A DNA stretch of 64,000 bases from Tritrichomonas musculus (GCA_039105265.1 JAPFFF010000005.1:3581501-3645500); one strand, 5' to 3'; positions 33,146 to 44,138 are shown, counted from the first letter of the stretch. Notes: generated by a model not told the origin, from the sequence alone. Made by a program: numbers and translations.

Positions 33146-33365
33146 TTGATAAATTAAAAAAATCCAATCTTGTTATGTAAATCAGAAAATTTAAAATGAT
33201 TTTTAATGATTAAATAAAATAAAATATTTTCATATGTTTGAAATACAATAATAAACTTTACAAAAGAAAATATTTTTAAATTACGCAAAAAATGACAATT
33301 GAATGGATTTGAAAGGATTTTTGCAATATAAATCATCTCTTAAACTTTTTAAGTGTAGCAAATAA
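33146..33365. promoter_or_regulatory. Promoter region of the second BEACH gene
   Basis: 220 bp between the MITE and the ATG at 33366. AATCATCTC at 33331-33339 (31 nt upstream of the ATG) is close to, but not a perfect match for, the initiator consensus. The MITE therefore sits very near the promoter. Confidence 0.35.
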
Positions 33366-36300
33366 ATGTTAAAGATTGCAGGTTGGAGGAATTCATCCAT
33401 AAAGTTTTCTTTTGACAAATCAGAATATTCAAAACTAATTACGCATCATGAAAGATCAAATTATGCAACTGCAGTAATCGAAAAGTTTGGCTCAGCTAAT
33501 TCTGGTATTCCAAATTTATTAAAAGCATCGATGTCACAGCAAGTACAAAATAACATTGAATATTTCACTACAATTCTTGGTGAATACATAAATACTATTG
33601 TTAAAAATTCCAATTTTTTATCTTATGTTAAATTTATAGCAGTAGCGTCAACTTTTATGAAAAAAATACCTCGAGCAGAAAGATATTCAAATTTTGCTGA
33701 TTTAATATGTCACTTTTGTTTTGAAAAAGAAAATAAATCAGATCAACCTTATTTCGTTGCAACGCTTCATTTTTTATTTACTCATCAAGAATTTTGTAAT
33801 GCATTTATAGGAAGTGCACAAATGCAAACTCTTATTATTAGTTTTTTAAAAGGTCCATCTACTGAATTACCTCCATTTTGTGATGCAATTTCTACTCCAG
33901 AACTTATTATATCATTAATGAACAATGAAGATCCACAAGAAGACAAACAAAGGACTCAAACGTGTGCAGAGAATTGTATTCCTCAATTATTTGAATTTAC
34001 GATTTCACAACGAGCTCAAATATACTCTGTTTATACTCTTATTCAATTTTTAGCCCGATTAGCGTACAAAATTTGTCAAAAATACAAATTTGATATTTTA
34101 AAGTTACAACAACAGCCCGATAAAAAAGACAAAGAATGGTTTATAAATGAGCTTAAAAGTCAAAATCAAACGTTAATTGACAAAATCTCGCAAAATGAAG
34201 TTTTTGGGAATTTGAATGTATGTTTGAAAATGAAAGAAAACCCAACCGCCATTATTCAAACGTATTCATATCTTTTAAGGTGCACTTCATTCACCGATAA
34301 TGCTCTTAATGGTCGTTCTTCGGTTATAAACGTTCGAGCTCTTCAAAGATTCACTCAATTATATAAAGAAACAAGTGTTCAAACCAAAAAGTCGATTTTA
34401 TCGTTCCTCTTAAACTATGATGATTTATACAAGCATCCTTTCTGTTGTAACTGTTGTTCGCCGAATCAGCGTGATCATTTTCCATATGATAAATTTTGTG
34501 TTGAATCTGTTTTAGAGAACACTGAATTATTTGACATTTATGCACACATCATTGAAAAAGTTGTCAGACTGAAGCATCCTGAAGTTGTTGAAAGGTCATT
34601 TCAAAAAATAATGTTGCTTATAAAGCCAACTTCAAATGCAACCAATTATACTCTGAATTTTCAATTGCATTCAATTTTTCAATGGTTTTCTCGAATTTTG
34701 TTAATGGAAGGTATATCACCTAGATTCTTTCGCGATCAAAGCTTCTTTGTTGATTTCATCATTAATCCGCCAAATGATGTTGTTTTAAGTTATTTGAAAA
34801 TGCCTGGATTTTATCAAGTTTTATCGATTCTGATTGATGAAAAAAGAAACCTTCATCGGAAGCATGCATTATTCCGAAAAATGATTGATTTGGCAACTTA
34901 TCAGCCAGACATTCAAAACTCTTTATTGTCTTTGTTGTCAGAAAATTTCGGACCAGATGTTTTTCGGTTTTATTTGAAAAACATGGACCAACCGAAAATT
35001 CACGACGTCTTTGATCCTTTTTTACCATTTAATTCTTATGATTTCAGGAATCTATTCAAGCTTGGAAACTGTTTTGAAATCGTTCTAAGGAAGATAAATT
35101 CACGAGTCTTCTTGATTGATCTCTTGAAACTGATTTGTTTAATTGTGAATCAAACAAACGATCACTTCTTTGATGAGTGGGTGATTATGCAGCCCAAGAA
35201 TTCGCCTTTATTTGAGCTTGAGTCGAAAGTTATTCGTGATTACGTCATTCCTCCTCATAATGATTCATCGATCTACATTCCGTCACTTCTTCCTCTCATT
35301 GAAAACTACTATTATGAAGGCGAATCGTCATTCAATATGTATTTGATCGGACGGTTTGCAACACCAGTTTTTAACAAGCTAAATTTAAAAAATCCTTATT
35401 TTCCATCTCTTTATTTGTACTACGTGACTTCGCTGCAGCAAATTAAGCAATTGTCAATGAGCAAGCAAGAACAAAGTCAACTTGTTCATTTGATGAAAGA
35501 TGTAAAAAATAATTTCATCATTCCTTGTTATGAATTCTTTCCTCATTCGTCGTTGGGTTATTTGGAAATAATGGATGTTCCTGTTAGTTCGATTTGTTTC
35601 AACATTAAATTTAATAAGGTGAGTTCCGATTCGGTTTGTTTTATGAGATTTTCAGGGCTTTGTTTGATTTACAAAAATGGGAAAATATTCATTGGTAATG
35701 ATTCACCATTTAAAATAAACACTGACCAATGGATAAAAGTGACGGTTAAATCGAAACTTTTCAGTCGAACTGAAATTTCAGTGAATGGAACCGTTTTCAC
35801 TGTCTCAAAAAGTTTCCAATTTGAATGTTTGGGAGATAATAACGGTTTGGCATTTGTGTCTTACATCATTGATAAAAATATCATTGTTAATGAAATAGAG
35901 AATTCTGGAGCTGTTGTTAAATTGAAAGGAAGTGCTGCTTTTGTTCCAATTCATTCGATTAAGAATTATTTAGATAATTATCAGCACTTTTTGGATGTTA
36001 TTGAAATATTCGCTGATAATGACGAGACACGAAATATTCCTTTCTTAATAAGTCTGTCACAATACATTAATCCAAGCAGTTTGGAATCATTTTATTCCGA
36101 TGTTTTTCAAGCAATTTTACGAAATTCAAATAAAATTGTTTCAACTACTGAAAACAATAAGAATAACGATTGGATAACAACTCTTGTTGACTTTGTTAAT
36201 CAAATTGATGACTTGAAAATACGGACACAAATTTTTTGTTCATTTTTGTTTGATATTGAAACATGGACAAAATTAACAATTCATCAAATGAAGACTTTTA

Positions 36301-39300
36301 TTGCGTATTTCATATTTCAACTTGATAATCACAAATTGCAAAATGAACTTATTTTCACTAAGTACAACTTTTTGTTTAGTTTGATTATTTCTAATTATTT
36401 TGATAATAATGATAAATTATTACTTGAAGAAGAGAAAGAGACATTGAATAAGAATTATTTATTGGGAGCACTTTTCTTTTCTTTATGGAATATTGTTCTT
36501 TCATCAATTCCAAATGATCTTGATAAAATTAATGAAATTGTTCCTTTTACATCTACTGTTAAAATTAGTTCTTTAGATTTTTCTTTGGAAATTCAAGAAT
36601 TTGACGTTGGAAAAGTTCTTGATAATCTTTCATTAGTTAGTTCTGAACGTACTGAAATTATTTGCATGATTTATGAACTTGAAAAATCATATAATAGACC
36701 TTTCTTTAATCTTGAATATTTAATGCAGCTTGCTTTAACACAAGATGAAGAAGTTGCTGAAAAAGCTTTCGATAGAATTCGTGAAAGATGCCAATTTTCT
36801 TCTAATTCAGATGTTCTTTTTATTTCTAAAAATATTCCTGTCTTAAGTAAAATTGGTCAACGTTTTGCCAAAAATGAATCAACGTGGATTTTCTTTACTG
36901 AATTCTTAATTAAACAAACAATTGAAAAATTTCCAATTCAAGTTGATTCAATTTTATCACCTCATTTTGAACACCCTGAATTTTTGTATATATTGACAAG
37001 TCTTCTTATTTCGTTGAGTCAAAATGTTATCGTCATGGACGATAATAAAGAAAAAGTTCGATTAATTGAGATGAGAAAGAATTGTTTCGATTTTGTTAAT
37101 TCAATTTTTTCTTCTTCGAAAATAGACGATAGTTTCATCTTTAGCGATCAATCATTGCTGTACATTTATGACTTAATGATTGGCGGTGAACTGTTTAATA
37201 TTGCTAATTGGATGATTATGAATGAAGATGATTTGAAGTCATTCTTTCCTGATTCGAAATTAGCTACTCCTTTCTCTCAGAAGATGTACCAGTCAATTCC
37301 GCTCATTGTTCCTCTGTTTATTAAAATTTATGATTCTGTTTTGTTGAATAAAAAAGTGGATTCAAAAGGTTACAATTTGCCTGATGAATATTGTGAATTG
37401 ACGAGTTCGTTATTTCAGTCATTAATTATGAAAAGTTTTCATAATGAAAAGTACTTTTTCTATGTTTTACAAATTCTTTTCAATGTGAAGAATATTTTCT
37501 TCATTCATGAGAACTTGATGTATATAATGCTCTTCTTGATGACGCCTGATATCAATGATGAAATGTTGATTTCTTTGAAGAACTTCTTCTACATTCTGTC
37601 AATCATTCGGCCTGAAGTTTTCACGAATGATTTCATAAATCAAATCTTCAGCAAATGCATAAATGAGAGGTATTTCAATGTGCTTTCAACTTACATTAGT
37701 TGCAACGATAATTTCTCATTCAAAATTCCCGACAACGATGCTGAAGGTGAAAATAAAAATGAAAATGAATCCGAATTTCATCCATTTTTAAAGCTGTTGG
37801 AATTGTTTGGATCACAGTTCATTCAGAATGATTTGTGTTGTTCTTCATTCGTCGCTATAAAGCTGATTCAAAAAGGATGTAACGATCAACTTTTCAATGA
37901 CTTTCTGAAAAAGTTTGAAACGAACAACGTCATCCTTGAAACTGACAGTAACAGCACCGATATTGACTCTATTGAAAAAGTTGAAAATGAGGTGAAAATT
38001 ACACCAGATGTCCTTCAGAAATTCGTCGGACCAACTTTTGCTCATTTGATCTGCACATTGCATGATTATTCAAAGATAACCGCCGATAAACCGTTACTTG
38101 AGAATGCAATTAACGAGTTCAACGTTATCTACAATGTAATCAAGACTCAGCGAATCAACAATGAAATCTTCAAGGAGTTCAAAATCAACTACAAAGAAGC
38201 TTCTCTGCCAAGTGAAGAACAAGTTAAACAAGAGAACGAAAATGATGAAAAAGTTGCTTCTTCTTCTGTTGCTTCTAATCCTGTTCTAAGCCACCTCGCA
38301 ACTGCTTCTCTGGACAAGTCAAACTCGGCCAATGAAAACGTCGGTGTCTTTTCAAGGGAAGATCAAAAGCAATTCGCCTTTTTCGCTATGAAAATGATTT
38401 CGCAATCTTTGTTCAATTGCTACAATGCAAACAAATTCTTCTTCAATGAATTCAATCTCAGATTAAGGCGAAAAGAATTTGACCTTTCCTTGAAATATTT
38501 CAAAGCAACGATGTTTAATTCGCATGTCTTAAAATCGGCGGTTATCGATCAAAACCGTTACGATCACATCAACAACCGTCACAAATATGAGCATGAAGTG
38601 ATCACTGTAAGAAACGGTAGATCATACAAAATTTCACCTTTTAATTCACCTTACCGGATACCAACCGCCGTTTTCCCTTCAAATTTTTCATTGAGGGCTC
38701 CAAACACAGAAAAAGATTTGTGTCAGAACGATAAGAGTCAAGAAAAGACATTCATCTTTTTCAAACCAACGGTTAACTATTCAATTTCCACGACTAAAGA
38801 AATTCCGAGCTATCTATTCAAATTTTCATCGTTGTACAACTTCCCACAGAATTTGTTACTGACTCATTTTGAGAGCCTTTTTGGTGAAGTTGAATCGATG
38901 ATGAATTGTGTTCTTATTCGGTTGGACCTCAGAATTAATTCAATCATAATGAAGCTTAATTCAAAAATGTACGTTATTCTAACCGACGCTTCTTATGAGC
39001 CACCAACCGGTGCAAACTGCAAAGGTGAAATTAAATTGGCCAAGGAAATTTCATTTGATTTGTGCACCGATGTTTTGAATGGCGATTATGGTCGCTTCTT
39101 GCTTTTCTGCGGCCACTTTGTCCTTCTTGTCTCAGTTGACGACATCTTGTTGTCGACTTCGTACGTCTCTTTGACCAATCCGAACTCTGTCTACGTGAAT
39201 TCGATCTCTTGTGGCACCTTCATCATTGAGTTTGTGCCGCACACGACTGCGCAGAGCGGCGGAATCATATCGAATGTCATCAACGCCGTCACCGGAAGCA

Positions 39301-41846
39301 ACCTCGACTTCCCTGCTCCCTTCAGCAGCAGCTGGAGCTCTCACGAAGGCAAAAAATACCTGTTGTCGATCAACGAGAGCAAAACCTTGTGGCTCTCAAG
39401 TGAAATGTCCAACATGGAATACTTGCTTCGCTTGAATCGAGCCGCACAAAGGTCATTCGATGATCTCTCCTCATATCCAATCATGCCGCGGATATTGAAG
39501 AAGTTCACGCAAGATGAATTTCCGTTTATTTTTGAGAAGCCGAAAGGAAATCAGCCTGAAAAAGTTGAAAAGAATAACGTTTCATCTTTGTCAATGCCAA
39601 ATTTAAACACAGAGCAAACAAGTAATGATAACGAAGCGCCTATAACTAAGGCTGCTTCGCAGCCTTCAATGGCAAATATGAAAAAGAATGAAAAAGACGA
39701 AAATGGTCGTAATAATAATTCGTCTTCATCTTTGTCTGTCTTGAATGAGTTGAGTAATCCGCTCGATGACTCTGTTTTGCGTGATTTGTCTCTTCCCGTT
39801 CAAATTGCGTCGAGTTTTGATAATCGTGAAGTTTATCAGCGTCGTTCTGAATCACAATCTTACTTCTATGCCGAAAATGTGTCCAATCCAATTTGTGTGT
39901 CTGGAATAGGAATTCGTCTTTCGCCATTCTGCAGGACGCAGTGGTATCTTAACGACGGCTGGGACAAAGGATCGCGTAACTTCACCTCGATTCAATCATT
40001 CTTTGGAATTTCGAAGAAGACGATTTACGAGTTCACTCCAGAGGCCTTCACTGGCAGCGTCTTCATCAACTGGAACAAGTTTGTCCTTCCTGATGGAGAT
40101 CCGCTTGTAATGAAGCATTATCCGCACTGGTCGCTACTTCAAAGCATGTCTGGAGTGACAAACAGTGGCGCATTCAACAACTACAAAGAGCAAGAAAATG
40201 AAAATGAAAATGAAAATGTGAATTCCGATGGCGGTGCTCAATTGGATAGTGTTAGTTCTAATTTGGACAGCTCATTGCTGGAACTTGAGAAAGAAAATAT
40301 TAAGTATGATCTTGACGTTCCTTTTAAATTTGCTGAAATTCATCGTTTCATGCTCGAAATGGAGAAGACAAGAGAAAAGCTTCACTCTTGGATTGATCTT
40401 TATTTTGGTGTCAAGCAACAATCATTTGAAGACTTCAATGTCTTCTCCCCTCTTTCGTACATGCAAGCGAAGCCGTCAGACACGCAAGGACCATGGATGC
40501 TTCAGTGTGGACGAGTTCCGTTGAAAGTCTTCGAGACAGCGCATGAAACATGGCAAGTAAGCAGCAGAAAGCGAGGCACTTCAATTGATGAAATGCAAAT
40601 AAACAGAAGACAATCATCAAACGAAGTGAATCAAGACGTTGTTGATGAACTTTCATCACAGTCACAGTCACCATCGGAAGAAGAAGAAGGAATAATTAAA
40701 TGCACTTTTCGATTCGATCTTCGAAACGTCAGATTCTTCCATCGAAGGGCTTCAAATCAATCGGAGCAATCTTTCTTGTCAAATCACCTCAAGAGAATCA
40801 AGCTTGCAAAAGGCTACCAGCTCATATTCAGCAGCCAAGGTGTCACTCTATTAAAGAACAAGTCATCCTTCTTGTCAACTGCCATTTCAACAGCAACAAC
40901 GGCGCTTGCAAACTTAGCTTCTTCATCTTCTGCTGCTTCGAATTCGAATCCTGAAAAAATTCGTGTTTTTGATTCATCTTTGATTAACACGAATTGGATC
41001 GAAGAGGTCTCTATTTCTCATGATTTGCAATACATTGCATTGTCTTGTATCAACAATACCGTTGTCGCTGCAAGAATCATTTACGAGGGCGATTCAGTGC
41101 CTACAAAATTGCGTCCAATTTCGCACCTCAATATAAACACAAATCTTGAATTTGATTGTTCAAGACACTCGACAATCAATCCAAATCAGCTTGTTTGTGC
41201 AACTGCTTATTTGAATAATGTTGTCCTTTGGTCTATTTCAAATGGTCGCGTTTTATGGCAAGCAAGTTTTTCTCAGAAAAAAATTAAAAATAATTTGAAT
41301 GAAAATGACGATGAAAAATTGAATCAAAAGCCTTCAAAAGTTCAAATTATTAATTTCGAAAATAATATTAAAAAGAAAAGCAAAAATGGTGATATTGATG
41401 ACGTAGGGATCTTGTCAATAGGCGCAATTGAATTTGATCCTGTTTCTGACGCTTTGTTCGTGGCTGCTGGAAGTACATTATATCAAATGTCAGTAAGTGG
41501 TGTCGTCGTTAGAGAAATAGAGTTAAATGAAAAAATTACAGCTATATCTTGTTTTGGATTCGGTTATTCTTTCGCAGAAAGAGCTGTTGCTGTTGGTCAA
41601 GTTGATGGAACTGTCAAAATTATTTCTGTAAATCTTGAGAGAAAGAATCAAAAAGATCAAATTCAAAATAGAAGACAATCTGGTGACGGTTCAGAGGCTC
41701 TTGATGGATGTGTGAGATTTGGTGAATTCGAAGTTGTTAAAGAAATGAGAATTAGTAATAGACCGATCGATAGAATTGAAACAAATGACTTTTCGTATGA
41801 TATTATGATATATGATATGACTTGCCGTTTACCTGAGTTTTTATAG
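33366..41846 (+). CDS. Giant BEACH-WD40 domain protein (2826 aa)
   Basis: One uninterrupted frame. The N-terminal 700 residues look like helical ARM-type repeats. A concanavalin-A-like fold is at about 742-820 (FNIKFNKVSSDSVCFMRFSG, DQWIKVTVKSK). A PH-BEACH domain lies near 1880-2000. The BEACH domain spans about 2010-2370: MSNMEYLLRLNRAAQRSFDD, SSYPIMPRILKKF, LRDLSLPV, IRLSPFCRTQW, then FTGSVFINWNKF and LHSWIDLYFGVKQQSFEDFN, with Ser/Asn-rich insertions between. WD40 sequence follows to the end (about 2440-2826). The family scaffolds membrane traffic, lysosome biogenesis and autophagy. This copy keeps the BEACH consensus better than the paralogue at 14556-22487. The part encoding PH-BEACH (about 38000-40900) is richer in GC than the 5' half. 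Confidence 0.93.
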   Translation: MLKIAGWRNSSIKFSFDKSEYSKLITHHERSNYATAVIEKFGSANSGIPNLLKASMSQQVQNNIEYFTTILGEYINTIVKNSNFLSYVKFIAVASTFMKKIPRAERYSNFADLICHFCFEKENKSDQPYFVATLHFLFTHQEFCNAFIGSAQMQTLIISFLKGPSTELPPFCDAISTPELIISLMNNEDPQEDKQRTQTCAENCIPQLFEFTISQRAQIYSVYTLIQFLARLAYKICQKYKFDILKLQQQPDKKDKEWFINELKSQNQTLIDKISQNEVFGNLNVCLKMKENPTAIIQTYSYLLRCTSFTDNALNGRSSVINVRALQRFTQLYKETSVQTKKSILSFLLNYDDLYKHPFCCNCCSPNQRDHFPYDKFCVESVLENTELFDIYAHIIEKVVRLKHPEVVERSFQKIMLLIKPTSNATNYTLNFQLHSIFQWFSRILLMEGISPRFFRDQSFFVDFIINPPNDVVLSYLKMPGFYQVLSILIDEKRNLHRKHALFRKMIDLATYQPDIQNSLLSLLSENFGPDVFRFYLKNMDQPKIHDVFDPFLPFNSYDFRNLFKLGNCFEIVLRKINSRVFLIDLLKLICLIVNQTNDHFFDEWVIMQPKNSPLFELESKVIRDYVIPPHNDSSIYIPSLLPLIENYYYEGESSFNMYLIGRFATPVFNKLNLKNPYFPSLYLYYVTSLQQIKQLSMSKQEQSQLVHLMKDVKNNFIIPCYEFFPHSSLGYLEIMDVPVSSICFNIKFNKVSSDSVCFMRFSGLCLIYKNGKIFIGNDSPFKINTDQWIKVTVKSKLFSRTEISVNGTVFTVSKSFQFECLGDNNGLAFVSYIIDKNIIVNEIENSGAVVKLKGSAAFVPIHSIKNYLDNYQHFLDVIEIFADNDETRNIPFLISLSQYINPSSLESFYSDVFQAILRNSNKIVSTTENNKNNDWITTLVDFVNQIDDLKIRTQIFCSFLFDIETWTKLTIHQMKTFIAYFIFQLDNHKLQNELIFTKYNFLFSLIISNYFDNNDKLLLEEEKETLNKNYLLGALFFSLWNIVLSSIPNDLDKINEIVPFTSTVKISSLDFSLEIQEFDVGKVLDNLSLVSSERTEIICMIYELEKSYNRPFFNLEYLMQLALTQDEEVAEKAFDRIRERCQFSSNSDVLFISKNIPVLSKIGQRFAKNESTWIFFTEFLIKQTIEKFPIQVDSILSPHFEHPEFLYILTSLLISLSQNVIVMDDNKEKVRLIEMRKNCFDFVNSIFSSSKIDDSFIFSDQSLLYIYDLMIGGELFNIANWMIMNEDDLKSFFPDSKLATPFSQKMYQSIPLIVPLFIKIYDSVLLNKKVDSKGYNLPDEYCELTSSLFQSLIMKSFHNEKYFFYVLQILFNVKNIFFIHENLMYIMLFLMTPDINDEMLISLKNFFYILSIIRPEVFTNDFINQIFSKCINERYFNVLSTYISCNDNFSFKIPDNDAEGENKNENESEFHPFLKLLELFGSQFIQNDLCCSSFVAIKLIQKGCNDQLFNDFLKKFETNNVILETDSNSTDIDSIEKVENEVKITPDVLQKFVGPTFAHLICTLHDYSKITADKPLLENAINEFNVIYNVIKTQRINNEIFKEFKINYKEASLPSEEQVKQENENDEKVASSSVASNPVLSHLATASLDKSNSANENVGVFSREDQKQFAFFAMKMISQSLFNCYNANKFFFNEFNLRLRRKEFDLSLKYFKATMFNSHVLKSAVIDQNRYDHINNRHKYEHEVITVRNGRSYKISPFNSPYRIPTAVFPSNFSLRAPNTEKDLCQNDKSQEKTFIFFKPTVNYSISTTKEIPSYLFKFSSLYNFPQNLLLTHFESLFGEVESMMNCVLIRLDLRINSIIMKLNSKMYVILTDASYEPPTGANCKGEIKLAKEISFDLCTDVLNGDYGRFLLFCGHFVLLVSVDDILLSTSYVSLTNPNSVYVNSISCGTFIIEFVPHTTAQSGGIISNVINAVTGSNLDFPAPFSSSWSSHEGKKYLLSINESKTLWLSSEMSNMEYLLRLNRAAQRSFDDLSSYPIMPRILKKFTQDEFPFIFEKPKGNQPEKVEKNNVSSLSMPNLNTEQTSNDNEAPITKAASQPSMANMKKNEKDENGRNNNSSSSLSVLNELSNPLDDSVLRDLSLPVQIASSFDNREVYQRRSESQSYFYAENVSNPICVSGIGIRLSPFCRTQWYLNDGWDKGSRNFTSIQSFFGISKKTIYEFTPEAFTGSVFINWNKFVLPDGDPLVMKHYPHWSLLQSMSGVTNSGAFNNYKEQENENENENVNSDGGAQLDSVSSNLDSSLLELEKENIKYDLDVPFKFAEIHRFMLEMEKTREKLHSWIDLYFGVKQQSFEDFNVFSPLSYMQAKPSDTQGPWMLQCGRVPLKVFETAHETWQVSSRKRGTSIDEMQINRRQSSNEVNQDVVDELSSQSQSPSEEEEGIIKCTFRFDLRNVRFFHRRASNQSEQSFLSNHLKRIKLAKGYQLIFSSQGVTLLKNKSSFLSTAISTATTALANLASSSSAASNSNPEKIRVFDSSLINTNWIEEVSISHDLQYIALSCINNTVVAARIIYEGDSVPTKLRPISHLNINTNLEFDCSRHSTINPNQLVCATAYLNNVVLWSISNGRVLWQASFSQKKIKNNLNENDDEKLNQKPSKVQIINFENNIKKKSKNGDIDDVGILSIGAIEFDPVSDALFVAAGSTLYQMSVSGVVVREIELNEKITAISCFGFGYSFAERAVAVGQVDGTVKIISVNLERKNQKDQIQNRRQSGDGSEALDGCVRFGEFEVVKEMRISNRPIDRIETNDFSYDIMIYDMTCRLPEFL

Positions 41847-42157
41847 ATTATCAAAAATTTTAAATTTCAAATAACATCTCTCTATCACTTTGACCTTTTT
41901 TTGTATTAAAAAATATATTTATATTTCTAACTATTGGGCTTTTTTTGTTAACAAAAAAAAAAAAAAAAAATAACTATTGAGCTTAGTTTATTAAAAAAGA
42001 ATTTAATATTATTAATATATAAATCAACTAATTGAAATTACTATTATATGTTCATCTCCAAAAGCTATAAATGCAGATAAGAGTTATCCAAATTGAACCA
42101 AAATTTTGTAAAAAAATTTTATTAAACTTTTTAAACTATTTTTAATCGTTAATAAAA
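41847..42157. other. Intergenic region with A-tract
   Basis: About 310 bp containing an A-tract at 41951-41970 flanked by short direct repeats (AACTATTGGGCTT and AACTATTGAGCTT). No gene. Confidence 0.5.
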
Positions 42158-42162
42158 TCATA
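42158..42162 (+). promoter_or_regulatory. Candidate initiator (TCATA) of the gene at 42200
   Basis: AATCATACG 38-42 nt before the ATG fits TCA(C/T)(A/T). Confidence 0.4.
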
Positions 42163-42199
42163 CGTTAAGACTCAATTTTATATTAATCTAAAGTTTTTA

Positions 42200-42811
42200 T
42201 TGAACGTCATGTTTAAAGAACTTTTAAGCGATATGCAAAAAGAAATGGATATTCAATCAAATCGACTCGATCATCTTACATCTTCTAGTTTTGATTGGCT
42301 CAAAAATATTCAAGAAGCTATTCAAGAATTAGTTATTCCCAACAATATAAACGAAAATGAACAGCAAGAAATAGAATTAGATACTACCAGTCAAACAGAG
42401 TCAATTATACTTCCAGAAGAAAATAATTGTTTAACTTTAAGATCACAAGCAAATGAGTTGGTTGATATTCTTTCATCTGAAAGTGAATCTAACGAAATAA
42501 ATGATAAATTGATAAATGAATCAAACGAACATAATAAAGCAAAAGTGAATCTTCAACAACCAACTATATACAGCACCTCAAAAGAAAATTTACCATCAAA
42601 TGGATCAATATCAATGTGTTCATCATGTGCATCAATATCTCTTGTTACTTCACCAGATTCTGATCTTCTTTCAAATGATTCTGATCTCTTTGATGAAGCC
42701 CTAGCAACACCTAGCCATTTCGAAATTTCAGGATTTGCTTCGGAGTTAACAACTTCGGCCCAAATTTTCAGACAAAAGTGGAAAGAAAGTATTTCACAAA
42801 ACAATACTTGA
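42200..42811 (+). CDS. Small acidic protein of unknown function (203 aa)
   Basis: A clean ORF with a predicted amphipathic N-terminus (FKELLSDMQKEMDIQSNRLD; SFDWLKNIQEAIQELVIP). A Glu/Asn/Ser-rich middle follows, then a Ser/Asp segment (TSPDSDLLSNDSDLFDEAL) and a short C-terminal stretch with FRQKWKESI. No known domain. It converges on the Erv46-like gene with 175 bp between the stop codons. Probably a real trichomonad-specific gene because of its length, codon bias and upstream initiator-like motif. Confidence 0.7.
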   Translation: MNVMFKELLSDMQKEMDIQSNRLDHLTSSSFDWLKNIQEAIQELVIPNNINENEQQEIELDTTSQTESIILPEENNCLTLRSQANELVDILSSESESNEINDKLINESNEHNKAKVNLQQPTIYSTSKENLPSNGSISMCSSCASISLVTSPDSDLLSNDSDLFDEALATPSHFEISGFASELTTSAQIFRQKWKESISQNNT

Positions 42812-42986
42812 ATCAAAGCTTTACTCATATTAATAAACTGTCATGGGGATTCTTATTTGTATTTATATAGTATTGAGAGAAGGAGTATATATTTTTATTT
42901 TGATTATAAATTTTAATAATAAATCTATATAATATTATATATTTCATCAACAAAATAAAATAAAATTATATCCAAAGAAATTAAAA

Positions 42987-44138
42987 TCACTGTTCTTTTT
43001 GATCTTCAGCAGTTTTTTCAATTTCACCTTCATCTTCTCTGTTGCTTTGTTTAGCTTCCATCTTACTAAAGAACTCATCCAATAGTGATGCAATTGCATA
43101 CATTCCAGACAGCATACCTGTTGTTGATGCAACCGCATGTAAAAGTGAAGGAGAGGTTCCTTTTACTGTAATTGTATATGGAGTAAATGAATATGAAAAG
43201 AAAATTCCTGGAACCATTCCTGCTCTCAAAAATGTGACAGGATATCTGGCAGCCATTGATGTGTATTCAAAACTTTTTGTGATAAACTTTCCGTTTTTGT
43301 AAAATTTAATTGGGGTAACAATCATCGTATATTTGTAAAAAACTGGTATATTAACCAATTGATGTATGTTAACATCATCCAAAGGATTTGATGCCCTAGG
43401 AACTTTTGGACCAAAGCGTAATCGATGAATAGAATGTGAAAGATCGAAATGAGGAAATTGAAAATTGGTATCATGAACATGCCCTGGAAGACTTTTAACA
43501 TTTCTACCGGGTGCAATATGAAAAGATCCAGGAACTTTATTGACTGATATTTTCCCTTTGACCAAGCATTTTTCTGAAGGTGATCCAATATTGGCCTTCA
43601 TCTCTGCTTTTTTTTTAATTGAATCACCTTGGCTTTTATTGCATTGGGGCCATTTTTCAGGTGTTGGCGTTTTGTGAAAATAATTCGAAATGGTCATAAG
43701 CTTTTCACACGAGTTACAGCAGTATCCTTCTGGTAAAAGGCCATGACAAGGTTGACAAACATCTTCGAGGAAATATTTAGTGCGATTTATTTCTCTACCT
43801 TCTCTGGTTATCCTGATAAAAGAAGCGGTAGTATTGATATTGAGTTGGTTGTATCCCAAAGAATCAATCGAGTCTAAATGGAGAAAGAAGCATGGAAGAT
43901 TAACAAGGATTGATAATGATATGTTAACAAGTTTATTTTCATTTCGATTAGTCTGTTTGATTGAAAGTTCACGTATATAATCAGGAACAAAATAATGAAT
44001 GATTTCGAAGATTACAAGAAAACTGCCAATATAAAAAAGTGTAATTGATAATCTGTGTCCATATTTTGTTTCTTTAGTAAAATCTTCGCGTTGAGGTACT
44101 TTATCAAAAAGATCGATTGATTCAAAAAATGATGACAT
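42987..44138 (-). CDS. Erv46/ERGIC3-family cargo receptor of the early secretory pathway
   Basis: The 383-aa protein has the family layout. A short cytosolic N-terminus (FDKVPQREDFTKET) is followed by transmembrane helix 1 at about residues 32-51 (ITLFYIGSFLVIFEIIHYFV). The luminal domain holds a cysteine motif (CQPCHG, then CCNSCEKL) and the segment KCLVKGKISVNKVPGSFHIA, strongly diagnostic of Erv46/ERGIC3, then DTNFQFPHFDLSHSIHRLRF. A second transmembrane helix lies near 335-360 with a charged cytosolic tail. Erv46 pairs with Erv41 and cycles between ER and Golgi in COPI/COPII vesicles, retrieving escaped ER proteins. The tail ends KEQ without an obvious dilysine motif. Confidence 0.95.
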   Translation of the reverse strand: MSSFFESIDLFDKVPQREDFTKETKYGHRLSITLFYIGSFLVIFEIIHYFVPDYIRELSIKQTNRNENKLVNISLSILVNLPCFFLHLDSIDSLGYNQLNINTTASFIRITREGREINRTKYFLEDVCQPCHGLLPEGYCCNSCEKLMTISNYFHKTPTPEKWPQCNKSQGDSIKKKAEMKANIGSPSEKCLVKGKISVNKVPGSFHIAPGRNVKSLPGHVHDTNFQFPHFDLSHSIHRLRFGPKVPRASNPLDDVNIHQLVNIPVFYKYTMIVTPIKFYKNGKFITKSFEYTSMAARYPVTFLRAGMVPGIFFSYSFTPYTITVKGTSPSLLHAVASTTGMLSGMYAIASLLDEFFSKMEAKQSNREDEGEIEKTAEDQKEQ

